Below, piece after piece: positions 37,089 through 46,624 of a stretch of DNA of 64,000 nt (positions are counted from its first letter, which is position 1; every line of letters begins with the position of its first letter). The notes below the pieces were generated by a model. It was not told the origin of the DNA. It searched no databases and saw only the letters and a program-made list of their open reading frames with translations. Location of the stretch: NCBI RefSeq assembly GCF_021533215.1, contig NZ_JAJNKA010000007.1:124001-188000 (forward strand), given 5' to 3'. The position numbers and the translations under genes were made by a program. The DNA is from Portibacter lacus. Its GTDB lineage: Bacteria; Bacteroidota; Bacteroidia; Chitinophagales; Saprospiraceae.

Positions 37089-37709
37089 ATGAATAATACT
37101 ATCAAATATTTACTTATTACAATCATCGCTGGTGTTTCTTTGTATAACGCTATTTATTTCAAGAAGCTTGATGAGGTTAAAAAGGAAGCCTCCAATACTA
37201 CTTTTAATGCGAAAAACTACGCTAACCAGTTTTTTAAGAATGATGTAGAATCATTTAAAGCTATCAATGCTTCAGATTTTTTAAACCATATCAATGCTGA
37301 TGCACAAGCATATGCAGAAAATAATGGTCATAAACTTGGAATAAGTTCAGACTATAATTTCATTGTTGAGGGTAATGCTATTGTTTTAGAGATAGAAGAA
37401 GAATACATTGTTGTAGAACTAGAATCAGACCAGCAAAGATTAAAAATAGCAACAGATTTTATTTTCGGCAATGCAATCCGGGAAGGTGCCAGAAGGGCCA
37501 ATATTGGTGACTACCAAAACACAATGGATTTCAATAATATTTCGGTCGAGCTCAATAATATTGTCAGGGAGCAAATCTTACCGCCATTTCTTCAAGAAGT
37601 GAAAGTTTCAGATCGAATCTATTTCAAAGGTGCGGCAAAAGTAAATACTAAAAGACATACAAATGAAAATATGAAAGTAATTCCAATGCTTCTAAAAATC
37701 AATAACTAG
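37089..37709 (+). CDS. DUF2291 membrane-anchored protein
   Basis: A 206-residue protein. An N-terminal transmembrane helix (YLLITIIAGVSLYNAIYF) is followed by an extracytoplasmic helical and beta domain. The position between the sugar-binding protein and ATPase genes, the length and the pattern match DUF2291, an accessory protein found in several RbsABC-type sugar transporter operons, sometimes described as a periplasmic lipoprotein; here no lipobox is seen. Its role is not established; an assembly or gating role for the transporter is inference. Confidence 0.7.
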   Translation: MNNTIKYLLITIIAGVSLYNAIYFKKLDEVKKEASNTTFNAKNYANQFFKNDVESFKAINASDFLNHINADAQAYAENNGHKLGISSDYNFIVEGNAIVLEIEEEYIVVELESDQQRLKIATDFIFGNAIREGARRANIGDYQNTMDFNNISVELNNIVREQILPPFLQEVKVSDRIYFKGAAKVNTKRHTNENMKVIPMLLKINN

Positions 37710-37713
37710 TGTT

Positions 37714-39237
37714 TTGAAAGAACAGCGAGAAACCATATTACAAGCAAAAAGCATCACTAAGAAATTTGGTAAAGTTACTGTCTTAGATGATGTAAATATT
37801 GATGTCCATCAGGGCAAGGTCAATGTAATTATTGGAGAAAATGGTGCTGGTAAATCAACCTTGATGAAGATTCTATCTGGTGTTTACTCGGATTATGATG
37901 GTGAAATATTACTGAATAATAAGGTTGTAAATTTTAGTAATCCTAAAGAGGCCATGGAAAATGGGATCGCAATTATGCATCAAGAGTTAAACTTAATACC
38001 ATACTTAAGTATTACGGCGAATATTTTTTTAGGCAGAGAAATTACAAACCAGTTTGGTATACTTAGTACAAATCAAATGCATGATAAAGTGGATGAACTA
38101 CTGAAGCGTTTGGACTGTAATCTAAGTCCAAGGACACTCGTTTCTGAGCTTCGTGTTGGAGAGCAGCAATTAGTTGAAATCGCGAAAGCCCTATTAGAAG
38201 ATGCAAAAGTAATAATCATGGACGAGCCTACTTCAGCAATTTCAGATAGTGAAGTTGAAGTACTTTTTAAAATTATTAAAAATTTAAAAACACAGGACGT
38301 TGGCATTTTATACATTTCCCATAAGCTAGATGAACTTTTCACAATAGCAGACCGATTTATCGGGTTGCGTGATGGAAAAATGGTCGGTATAATAGAAGAT
38401 GTGCGAAATACTGGAAAGGAAGACCTTATCAAATTGATGGTGGGCCGAAACATTGAAAATAGATTTCAGAAAGAAATTCTGCCAATAGGTGATGATTTAT
38501 TAGGTGTGGAAAATTTAAATCTAATTCAGGCGGATAATAAAGCTCGTTATTTATTAAAAGATATCAATTTTAGTCTTAAGAAAGGTGAAGTGTTAGGCAT
38601 ATTTGGGCTAATGGGTGCAGGAAGAACTGAGTTACTTGAAACACTTTTCGGACTGTATCCAAAGCTTTCTACTTGTAAATTGACCATAGAAAAAAAGGAA
38701 GTAAATATTAGTTCAGTGCAAGATGCTATACTGAATGGTTTGGCACTAGTTCCAGAAAATCGAAAAGAGGATGGCTTAGTACTACAGATGGATGTCTCTA
38801 AGAACATTAGCATGGTTTCCACTGATAGAGTTATTAGAAATGGATTTCTGAATAAGCACCTTGAAACCAATTTAGCTAGGAAATATATCGATTCCTTACA
38901 TATAAAATTATCATCAGAAAAACAGCTCGCAAGAAACTTAAGCGGTGGAAATCAGCAAAAGGTTGTATTAGCTAAATGGTTAGCTAATCAACCTAAGGTA
39001 TTATTTCTAGATGAACCGACTAGAGGAATAGATGTGAATGCAAAAAATGAAATATACCACCTGATTAGCCAATTAGCCAGCAAGGGATTGGGACTTATTG
39101 TAGTATCATCCGAGTTGCCAGAAATTATGGCTATTTCAGATCGGATTCTTATACTAAGTCAGGGCAAAATAACAGGGGAATTTAATCGAACAAGTGCTAA
39201 TGAAGAAGCTATAATGCAAGCTGCAACTTCTACATAA
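37714..39237 (+). CDS. Sugar ABC transporter ATP-binding protein (RbsA type, two domains)
   Basis: A 507-residue protein with two fused ATPase domains. Domain 1: Walker A GENGAGKST (41-49), signature LRVGEQQ, Walker B VIIMDEPTS. Domain 2: degenerate Walker A FGLMGAGRT, signature LSGGNQQ (409-415), Walker B VLFLDEPTR. This is the ribose/galactoside subfamily. The start is TTG, four bases after the DUF2291 stop. Powers the permease that follows. Confidence 0.94.
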   Translation: MKEQRETILQAKSITKKFGKVTVLDDVNIDVHQGKVNVIIGENGAGKSTLMKILSGVYSDYDGEILLNNKVVNFSNPKEAMENGIAIMHQELNLIPYLSITANIFLGREITNQFGILSTNQMHDKVDELLKRLDCNLSPRTLVSELRVGEQQLVEIAKALLEDAKVIIMDEPTSAISDSEVEVLFKIIKNLKTQDVGILYISHKLDELFTIADRFIGLRDGKMVGIIEDVRNTGKEDLIKLMVGRNIENRFQKEILPIGDDLLGVENLNLIQADNKARYLLKDINFSLKKGEVLGIFGLMGAGRTELLETLFGLYPKLSTCKLTIEKKEVNISSVQDAILNGLALVPENRKEDGLVLQMDVSKNISMVSTDRVIRNGFLNKHLETNLARKYIDSLHIKLSSEKQLARNLSGGNQQKVVLAKWLANQPKVLFLDEPTRGIDVNAKNEIYHLISQLASKGLGLIVVSSELPEIMAISDRILILSQGKITGEFNRTSANEEAIMQAATST

Positions 39238-39264
39238 GACAAATAACAAGAACTAAAAACTATA

Positions 39265-40236
39265 ATGACCACGGTTAAATCAACATTAATAAAATTTCAA
39301 TCCATCATTGCGTTATTCGTGATGTGTGTGGTCTTGATCATTTTATCAGATAAATTTTTTACAGTAGAAAACGGATGGAATATTGCTAGACAAATTTCTA
39401 TTAACGTCTGTATTTCTGTTGGGATGACATTAGTAATATTAACAAAAGGAATCGATTTATCGGTAGGTTCTATGCTTGCATTAAGTGGAGCTGTTGCAGC
39501 AGGTCTTTTAAAATATGGCTTAGAAATACCTTCGATGAACACCTATGTCGGTTTTACAGTATTTGGTGCTATCCTTGCGGGATTGGCTGTTGGCGGCGGT
39601 TTAGGTGTATTTAACGGTTGGATGATCACTAATTTTAAAGTGCCCTCTTTTGTTGCTACGCTTGCGATGTTAACAATTGCACGAGGAGCAACAATGTTAT
39701 GGACTGGTGGTTTCCCTATAACAGGGTTGGGAGATCATTTTGCATTTATAGGTACAGGCTGGTTTTTAGGAATACCTATGCCAGTTTGGATAACCGTAAT
39801 AGTGGTCATCCTAGCCGTTATTTTAACTACAAAAACAAAATTCGGTCGTCATATATATGCTATTGGTGGTAATGAAAGTGCTGCAAGATTGTCGGGAATA
39901 AATATTAATAAAGTTAAGATTTGGGTATATACCATTGCAGGTATATTAGCAGCTGTCGGTGGTATTATTCTTACATCAAGATTAGATTCTGCTCAACCTA
40001 ATGCAGGAATGAGCTATGAATTAGATGCCATAGCCGCTGTAGTGATAGGTGGAACATCTCTATCAGGAGGTCGGGGTTCTATCATGGGAACAGTTCAGGG
40101 AGCCTTAATTATTGGCGTATTAAATAGTGGTCTAGTGCTACTTAATGTCTCTCCTTTTTGGCAGCAAATTATTAAAGGATTGGTTATTTTATTAGCGGTT
40201 ATCTTAGATCGTTTAAATTATGCAAACGAAGATTAA
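39265..40236 (+). CDS. Sugar ABC transporter permease (RbsC type)
   Basis: A 323-residue membrane protein with about eight to ten helices. The family signatures are LTKGIDLSVGSMLAL and ALIIGVLNSGLVLL, with GGTSLSGGRGSIMGT just before the last. It forms the channel with the ATPase encoded immediately upstream. The C-terminus is close to usual family length. Confidence 0.94.
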   Translation: MTTVKSTLIKFQSIIALFVMCVVLIILSDKFFTVENGWNIARQISINVCISVGMTLVILTKGIDLSVGSMLALSGAVAAGLLKYGLEIPSMNTYVGFTVFGAILAGLAVGGGLGVFNGWMITNFKVPSFVATLAMLTIARGATMLWTGGFPITGLGDHFAFIGTGWFLGIPMPVWITVIVVILAVILTTKTKFGRHIYAIGGNESAARLSGININKVKIWVYTIAGILAAVGGIILTSRLDSAQPNAGMSYELDAIAAVVIGGTSLSGGRGSIMGTVQGALIIGVLNSGLVLLNVSPFWQQIIKGLVILLAVILDRLNYANED

Positions 40237-40259
40237 AGAATACAAACCAATATCGAAGC

Positions 40260-41756
40260 ATGTTGAAATCATATATCCTCTCTATTGACCAAGGTACTAG
40301 CGGAACAAAGGCAATTATATTTAATCAAAATGGAGAGATAGTTTCCAAGGCAACAGCACCATTAAGATCTATTTATTTAAGTGCAGGATATGTTGAGCAA
40401 GACCCATTTGAAATTTATAATTCTGTTTTAAATGCAGTAAAAGCATGTGTTTTAGAGTTTAGGAAAAAATATACCGCCGATGTCCATCAAATTGTTTCTT
40501 GTGGTATATCTAATCAAAGGGAAACGTTTGTTTTATGGGATCAAGATGGAAAACCTTTTCATAATGCTGTTGTGTGGCAATGTAAAAGATCCATAGCAAT
40601 TTGTGAATCTTTAAAAGAATCGAAATATGAAACTAAGATCAATGAGAAAACTGGATTAACAATAGATGCTTATTTCTCTGCGACTAAGGTGATGTGGCTC
40701 AATCAAAACATTCCTCATCTTAGAAAATCTATTTCGGAAGGTCAAGTATTTTTTGGTACTGTGGATACTTGGTTGCTCTATAATTTAACAAGCAAGCAGA
40801 CTTTCAAGACCGACCATACGAATGCCTCCAGAACCTTATTTTATAACATCTATAATTTATCATGGGATAAAGAATTACTCCAGATTTTCGAGCTAGAGCA
40901 ATTGAATTTGCCAGAGGTCGTTTCATCGTCATCAAATTTTGGATCCTCAACATTTGGAGGGGTTTTTAATTATGAGATTCCGATTACCGGAATGATCGGC
41001 GATTCTCAAGCGGCATTTTTCGGTGAAGAATGTTTTAGTATCGGACAAGCAAAAGCAACATTAGGGACGGGATGTTCGATTTTATGGAATGCAGAAAAAT
41101 TAGACCCAAATAGAAATAATAGGATGATGACAACGATTGGTTGGAGTCATGAAGGAAGAGTTAGGTATGCGTTAGAAGGAGTAATAGTGAGTTGTGGATC
41201 TACAATAGAATGGTTAAAAAATCAACTCAATATTTTTGAGTCAAATGAGGATATTGAGAAAATGGCAGTGTCACTACCATCCAATGAAGGCGTATATCTC
41301 ATTCCAGCTTTTAGCGGCATGGGGGCACCATATTGGAAGCAAGACTGGAAAGCATCTATACACGGATTAACTTTCAAGACGACAAAGGCTCATTTAGTAA
41401 GAGCTGCTCTTGAATCTATTGCCTATCAGATATTCGATGTCATAAAATCTATGGAAGGTGAAACTGGAATCACTCTGGAAGAATTAAAAGTAAACGGTGG
41501 AATAACAGCGAATCAATTTCTAATGCAGTTTCTAGCAGACTTATTAAATATTCCTGCAGTCAATAAAGGAATAACAGATGTTTCTGCATGGGGTGCTGCT
41601 ATGATTGCTGGTTTAGGTCATGAATTATGGGACAGTATTGAAGAATTCCCAATAACAAAACCTGGTGCTGTTAAAACGTATATTCCTAGTGATGAAAGAC
41701 CAGAAGTACAAGAATATCATGCACAATGGTTAAAGCTTATTCATGAGAAATTATAG
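40260..41756 (+). CDS. FGGY-family sugar kinase (glycerol-kinase-like)
   Basis: A 498-residue kinase. The phosphate motif LSIDQGTSGTKAIIF and the adenosine region GTGCSILWN are present, and the C-terminal FGGY half has LEELKVNGGITANQFLMQFLAD. Similarity to glycerol kinase is seen, but the operon makes a ketose (for example apulose or a pentulose) the more likely substrate. It would phosphorylate the ketose made by the isomerase before transketolase cleavage. Last gene of the operon. Confidence 0.88.
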   Translation: MLKSYILSIDQGTSGTKAIIFNQNGEIVSKATAPLRSIYLSAGYVEQDPFEIYNSVLNAVKACVLEFRKKYTADVHQIVSCGISNQRETFVLWDQDGKPFHNAVVWQCKRSIAICESLKESKYETKINEKTGLTIDAYFSATKVMWLNQNIPHLRKSISEGQVFFGTVDTWLLYNLTSKQTFKTDHTNASRTLFYNIYNLSWDKELLQIFELEQLNLPEVVSSSSNFGSSTFGGVFNYEIPITGMIGDSQAAFFGEECFSIGQAKATLGTGCSILWNAEKLDPNRNNRMMTTIGWSHEGRVRYALEGVIVSCGSTIEWLKNQLNIFESNEDIEKMAVSLPSNEGVYLIPAFSGMGAPYWKQDWKASIHGLTFKTTKAHLVRAALESIAYQIFDVIKSMEGETGITLEELKVNGGITANQFLMQFLADLLNIPAVNKGITDVSAWGAAMIAGLGHELWDSIEEFPITKPGAVKTYIPSDERPEVQEYHAQWLKLIHEKL

Positions 41757-41828
41757 TAAGCCTTTTAACTGTTATTAGCACACGTAACTGATTGTCTGTT
41801 TCAGATTTTACCTATTATACAGTGATCG

Positions 41829-41852
41829 CTTCTTTAAGTATTTAATTAGAAG
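41829..41852. terminator. Possible terminator hairpin after the sugar operon
   Basis: CTTCT ... AGAAG stem with TTAA repeats inside (CTTCTTTAA-GTAT-TTAATTAGAAG), between the convergent stops of the kinase (41756) and the NTF2-like gene (41864). AT-rich and weak. Confidence 0.35.
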
Positions 41853-41863
41853 TTATCCACTTT

Positions 41864-42412
41864 TTACTTAGGATCTTGATGATCAAAGCTAAGAACACGT
41901 TTTAACTGCCATATATCATTTTCAATAATCCATAAGTGGGTAAATTTTGCCGTATTTGTTTTTCGAGCTGTTTCTCCATCATGTTGTTGAAAGAAGTCGT
42001 GACTTCCGTTTTGAATTGCACCGTAAAGAACTTTATTGTTGTCCTTGTATAATGGAAAAACCTCCATAGATCCTGGCACTAGTTTTCTCCATGTTTTAAA
42101 TGGTAAGGTTTTTAGTCCATAAATGCTGGTCAGGAAATCATTCTTTGAATTTGTAATGCCATTTTTATCATGATAAAATTCAATATCTGAAGAGGATAAC
42201 GCTGCAACTTGTGAAGTATCAATTTGATTAAATCCAATTTGAAAAAGTAAACTGTCTTTTTCTTTAATTAGGTCAAATAACTCTTGATTCGCTGTAGTTG
42301 TTGCTTTCGTTTCATTGGTTTCTGAAACAGCATTCTCACCGTTTGACACACGATCGTTACAAGACCATAATCCAAGAATTAAAACCAATATTGTTAATTT
42401 CGTTACATCCAT
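41864..42412 (-). CDS. NTF2-like (DUF4440-type) lipoprotein
   Basis: A 182-residue protein: lipoprotein signal (LILGLWSCND) and an NTF2/SnoaL-type cone domain (ELFDLIKEKDSLLFQIGF ... DIEFYHDKNGI ... AKFTHLWIIENDIWQLKRVLSFDHQ). These proteins bind or hydrolyse small molecules; no conserved catalytic dyad is confirmed. Monocistronic. Confidence 0.75.
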   Translation of the reverse strand: MDVTKLTILVLILGLWSCNDRVSNGENAVSETNETKATTTANQELFDLIKEKDSLLFQIGFNQIDTSQVAALSSSDIEFYHDKNGITNSKNDFLTSIYGLKTLPFKTWRKLVPGSMEVFPLYKDNNKVLYGAIQNGSHDFFQQHDGETARKTNTAKFTHLWIIENDIWQLKRVLSFDHQDPK

Positions 42413-42536
42413 TAATTAGGTTTATTTAGAAGTTAGGCAATTTGCATATTCAATAATAGAAAATATATCTCACTTAGTTTTTATTCTTTATAGATCCACG
42501 TACAATTAGCTTTATCAAGCTCTTTGAATTGGAACA

Positions 42537-43487
42537 TTACTTTTCATCCTTTTCACAAACCCATATTTTACGAGCAAAAGTAGTTTTTCCTTTCTTACTG
42601 ACGCTGCAAGAATCTGAAACACGGAATCCAACATTGGCAATTAAAGAAGAAATATCCGATGCCGATACGATGACCATTCGGTCTGTAATTTCGGTTGTCG
42701 ACTTAATAATGTGAAACAAATCTAGTTCTGTTGCAACACTCATCAGATTGTACGGAAGGTCTATAATGGCCACATCGTAGGTTTTTTGGATCGTTTTAAT
42801 ATCAGAGCAAAATACATTTGCCCTATAATCGAAAAAGGAAAGATTATCCCGAGCAGACTGGCAAATTTTCGGATTAATATCGTTTCCCTCGATAGTGTAC
42901 CCTGCGAAACAAGCTTCTAGCATGATCGTCCCTACTCCACAGCAAGCATCCAGTATTTCCATATCTCTGTTAGCTTTCGCGGCAATATTAACGAGCGATT
43001 TTGCAATATTTATACTTATGGAATTACTGTAGGAATATGGTTTCTGATTGTGTTTGTACCAGTCAAATTTGTCTTTGATCACAGTTCCAAAATACCAGAT
43101 GTCCTCGTAAAAACATAAGGCGTAAGTCCTTGTTGGGTGGTGATAATCTGGATAACCGTTAATGTTGTATCCGATATCTCTGAGCATGTCTAGTCGATCC
43201 GCATAATTCGTTGTGTCCCCATAGAAAACGTGGTATTCAACCTTGAAACCTTCTATGGTAATGCACTCTTGATTGATCGCTCTTATTAAGGTTGTGTAGT
43301 CATCAGAGAATGCAATGATATCAAGTCTGTTTTTAATAAATGCACTGGAAGAAGGCGCTATTTTTAGTGGAGAAATAAGCAGCCTGTTCTTTTCTTCTTG
43401 ATCGAAGATATACCTCGATTCAAGTTTGCAGAGTTCACTTTCCGTATCATTATAGGTAAAGGAATATAAGTAGTTGTTATCCTGCAT
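42537..43487 (-). CDS. TRM11-like SAM-dependent RNA methyltransferase
   Basis: A 316-residue protein. Motif I is LDACCGVGTIMLEA; the acidic motif is EGNDINPKICQSARDNL; the catalytic region reads IIDLPYNLMS, where the more usual motif is (D/N)PPY. This suits UPF0020/TRM11-type guanosine-N2 methyltransferases. The N-terminal 140 residues lack a recognisable THUMP domain. Cytoplasmic; tRNA substrate inferred. Confidence 0.78.
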   Translation of the reverse strand: MQDNNYLYSFTYNDTESELCKLESRYIFDQEEKNRLLISPLKIAPSSSAFIKNRLDIIAFSDDYTTLIRAINQECITIEGFKVEYHVFYGDTTNYADRLDMLRDIGYNINGYPDYHHPTRTYALCFYEDIWYFGTVIKDKFDWYKHNQKPYSYSNSISINIAKSLVNIAAKANRDMEILDACCGVGTIMLEACFAGYTIEGNDINPKICQSARDNLSFFDYRANVFCSDIKTIQKTYDVAIIDLPYNLMSVATELDLFHIIKSTTEITDRMVIVSASDISSLIANVGFRVSDSCSVSKKGKTTFARKIWVCEKDEK

Positions 43488-43648
43488 GCATTATTGGACT
43501 TGAAATTTTTCCAATGTACGATAATGGTGGGAATAAAGCTTTCTTTGTCAATTAACGCAAGTAAGAATGGTCGAAAATTTCACTAAAGTCGTACGAAAGA
43601 ATAGATTAGGTGCTTCCATGCTATAAGATTATCTTGCATTTTCTATGT

Positions 43649-44521
43649 CTACTTTTTACCTTTTAAGGTCCACTGCCAATAAAAGTACGGGAAAATAGGA
43701 ACAACTGATTCAATACTTTCCTGGGCATCTGGTAACCACATATAAAATCCAATAAATTCTTTTCTAAAATGCTTTAGTATCCCATATTTGTTCTTGTAAA
43801 ATGGTGCTAATCTAAATCCATAAGACAGTTGATACTTTCTCGGAATATTATCTAGATAAACAAAAGTGGTTCCGTAAGAAGAAGTGAAATGGGACGATAA
43901 CCAAGGTTTGATTCTCCAATCTAAACTAAATGAAACATCAGGATTGATTGTTTTCGGAAAGAATTCTCCTATATAATTAGCAGTATCTTTATTTTCAATT
44001 AGCAAATTTTCCGTGTAGGTAAGTCCAGCCGAAAAATGAAGATGCAGATTGTTTGCATTTTTCAAACTGAAATTGAATCTATTAAACCAGGTATTTCCTC
44101 TTTGGCGTTCAATTCTTAAGTTACTTTGATCTGACTGGTTCTGTGTTCTCCAGAGATGCTGGTACATAGTCTCAAATGCGATAGCGGGTGAAACTCCTTT
44201 TTGGTCTTTAATCTTAAATCTGAAATTGAAACTAGGAACTGGAAGATGGGGTTCCTGAAAAAAACCTCCTATAAGAGGAAGTAGGTCAATTTCCGCGGTG
44301 ATGTTATCTGTTATTCCCCACCAAGCCCAACTAGGAAACGGTAAAGTAAATGGAGATTGGTTGTAAATGAATTCGCCTTTTTTCAAGGTATAAGCGGTGA
44401 ACCCATTAGCTGGGTGCAAGAGTACTTCAGTTTGAATATTTGATATGATTTTATCTTGGGAAAAGGTCATCCCATATTGGCAAATCAATAATATTGCTAC
44501 AATCGAAATTCTAAATTTCAT
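43649..44521 (-). CDS. Hypothetical outer-membrane barrel-like protein
   Basis: A 290-residue protein with signal peptide (ISIVAILLICQYGMTFSQ) and a high content of aromatic, alternating strands (FNFRFKIKDQKGVS, LHLHFSAGLTYTENL, YQLSYGFRLAPFYKN). Ends in YFYWQWTLKGKK. No family recognised; a beta-barrel of about 12 strands is inferred. No partner gene. Confidence 0.55.
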   Translation of the reverse strand: MKFRISIVAILLICQYGMTFSQDKIISNIQTEVLLHPANGFTAYTLKKGEFIYNQSPFTLPFPSWAWWGITDNITAEIDLLPLIGGFFQEPHLPVPSFNFRFKIKDQKGVSPAIAFETMYQHLWRTQNQSDQSNLRIERQRGNTWFNRFNFSLKNANNLHLHFSAGLTYTENLLIENKDTANYIGEFFPKTINPDVSFSLDWRIKPWLSSHFTSSYGTTFVYLDNIPRKYQLSYGFRLAPFYKNKYGILKHFRKEFIGFYMWLPDAQESIESVVPIFPYFYWQWTLKGKK

Positions 44522-44800
44522 TAGGTTAATTCTTTGTTGCAGGTTTATCTTATAGCAGTAGCTGCGTAATCTAATGGATTATTCTAAAGTAATGCTTACT
44601 AATATTAGAACAAAGATTTTAGAAATAATATTATTCATAAGATCGAAAGGGAGATGAGTTGTTAATGAGAAAAAGAATATCCATCTTAATTTTTGTCAAT
44701 CTTACTTCCTTTTCAGGAGTAGCATTTGCTTAGATTTTCTAAAGCTTGATACAATACAAATATTACTCTGTTCACTTCAGACTCAATTACTCTAATTATC

Positions 44801-46378
44801 TCACCGAATTAAGGTAATCGTATTACTGAAACTCCATTCATGATTTTCCGAATCTACCAATTTAATATTGTAAATGTATACTCCTGAATTGGCCAATTTA
44901 TTATTAATCGTTCCGTCCCATTGATTACCTTGGTAACATAAATTACCAAAGCGATCAAATATGGTCATTTCCGTCATGATATATTCATCATTCACCATAT
45001 ATACTTCGAAATAATCATTGTTGTTGTCCCCATTCGGAGAAAAGATATTCGGAATAAAGACGTTGATGTTTTCAAGCTGTAATACCGTCGTATTATCACA
45101 TCCACTAGCCGATAAAAATGTTAATTGATATTCTCCAGGTTCATTGAATTGATACTCCCCTATTTCATAAGTCGTTCCAGGAAATATTTTAGCTTGAATA
45201 GTGTCGATCTCATTAGGTAACAGTTCTACATTAACCATGATAATCGAATCACATCCTTCTGACGAAATCAGATTATACTCATATATTCCAGCTTCATCGA
45301 TAACTCCTCCTTCATATATTAAGCTGTTACCTTCACAAATCGTTTCATAAACATCAGTAGTATTCTTTGTAATGATAAATTCAAACTCATCTGAAATTCG
45401 GCATTGTTGGCTGGCTTTATTTATAATTCTAATCTGGTAGCGTCCCTCTCCATACATTTTAGATAACTTAGGATCAGTTTCACCTATTAAGGCAATTCCC
45501 TCCTTATACCACTGATAGGTAAAACTGAAATTACCGGCCACTGCAAAGGTGAAATCTGGGCTACACTGTGATTCTTGAGTAATCTGTTCAAAATCAAAAT
45601 TACTTTCTTCACTTAGTCTAAGATTATCGATAAGGTAGCCTCTGATTTTGGTTTCACTGTCTTGACTGCAGTCTGCACCGAGAATTAAGGCATTTATATC
45701 AAACTTAGGTTGAATCGTTGTCTCGACTTCCACCCATCCTGGATAATTTCCATTATTCTCTAATCTGTCGGCTTTGACAAAATACCAATCAGGATACGAG
45801 GACGGGCAATCTGCGTAGATGGAAAAAGGAAGATTAGTGCAACTTTCTGACCCGAAAAAGGAGAATCTGATCTCTGGTGAAGTTTCTTCGTTCAGAAAAC
45901 CTAGATGAAATTTGAGCTTATAGACTGAATCTTTTTGCATGGTACTGTTCAGACAAACACCTGCATACTCTTTATAAATTTGCGTCGAATTTCCAACAAT
46001 AATTGAGCCTGTTAGAAATAGAAGCGCACCCTCGCCATCAGGAAAGGGTAAAATGTCTTCAGTTCCTCCGAGATAATCACAAGTGTTTAGATAATCAGTT
46101 GTCCCACCAGAAGCTTGCTGCCAACTATCTACACAATTTAATTGGCTATCCTTACTCGGACAACAGTTATGATCTTCGAATGATGGATTCGGAATGAGTG
46201 ATTCAAGTGTGACCGTTTCACAGATGCAATCAGGATCATTAATGTCGATTAATCCATCGTTGTCATCGTCTAGTCCATTATCACAAATTTCCACCATGTG
46301 CACAGAAGCTGGATGATAGCTTTGACAAACTAGGAGTATGAATATCATCAAGGAAATTCGAAACAAATCCTGAGTCAT
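44801..46378 (-). CDS. T9SS type B (CHU_C) cell-surface protein
   Basis: About 525 residues from the ATG (MTQDLFR). After the signal peptide comes an acidic Ca-binding-like repeat (CDNGLDDDNDGLIDINDPDC), a carbohydrate-binding-module-like beta domain, and a C-terminal gliding-motility/CHU_C domain (IFSPNGDNNNDYFEVY; FDRFGNLCYQGNQWDG; SGVYIYNIKL). It should be secreted and held at the surface. A likely adhesin or polysaccharide-binding protein; no enzyme motif. A TTG-started extension to 46384 adds only two residues. Confidence 0.85.
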   Translation of the reverse strand: MTQDLFRISLMIFILLVCQSYHPASVHMVEICDNGLDDDNDGLIDINDPDCICETVTLESLIPNPSFEDHNCCPSKDSQLNCVDSWQQASGGTTDYLNTCDYLGGTEDILPFPDGEGALLFLTGSIIVGNSTQIYKEYAGVCLNSTMQKDSVYKLKFHLGFLNEETSPEIRFSFFGSESCTNLPFSIYADCPSSYPDWYFVKADRLENNGNYPGWVEVETTIQPKFDINALILGADCSQDSETKIRGYLIDNLRLSEESNFDFEQITQESQCSPDFTFAVAGNFSFTYQWYKEGIALIGETDPKLSKMYGEGRYQIRIINKASQQCRISDEFEFIITKNTTDVYETICEGNSLIYEGGVIDEAGIYEYNLISSEGCDSIIMVNVELLPNEIDTIQAKIFPGTTYEIGEYQFNEPGEYQLTFLSASGCDNTTVLQLENINVFIPNIFSPNGDNNNDYFEVYMVNDEYIMTEMTIFDRFGNLCYQGNQWDGTINNKLANSGVYIYNIKLVDSENHEWSFSNTITLIR

Positions 46379-46604
46379 ACACAAGCGTTTAAAGGTGCCA
46401 ACGAAAACAGGTGATTCCCTATTTTTTCAACAAGTCTATCGTTTAAAAAATGCATGATTTTATATGGAAATACGGTGCAATTAAATTATTAACGGACTGC
46501 AAAGTAGGAGAATATGTGTGTTACGCCAAATAACTTATGTCTAAATCACTATTTAAGACCAAAAACAATCTGATATTTATGGGTATTGTCTGCTCCCAAT
46601 AACC

Positions 46605-46620
46605 TTAAAACATTGACCTA
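46605..46620 (+). repeat. Dispersed repeat, copy 3 (TTAAAACATTGACCTA)
   Basis: Shares AAAACATTGACC with the copies at 15909 and 16000, then diverges. It ends 5 bp 3' of the minus-strand gene at 46625. Confidence 0.5.
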
Positions 46621-46624
46621 AATC

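Noticed and set aside
40260-41756. Glycerol kinase of a glycerol operon
   Set aside because: No glycerol facilitator or dehydrogenase is nearby; an isomerase and a transketolase make a ketose substrate more likely.
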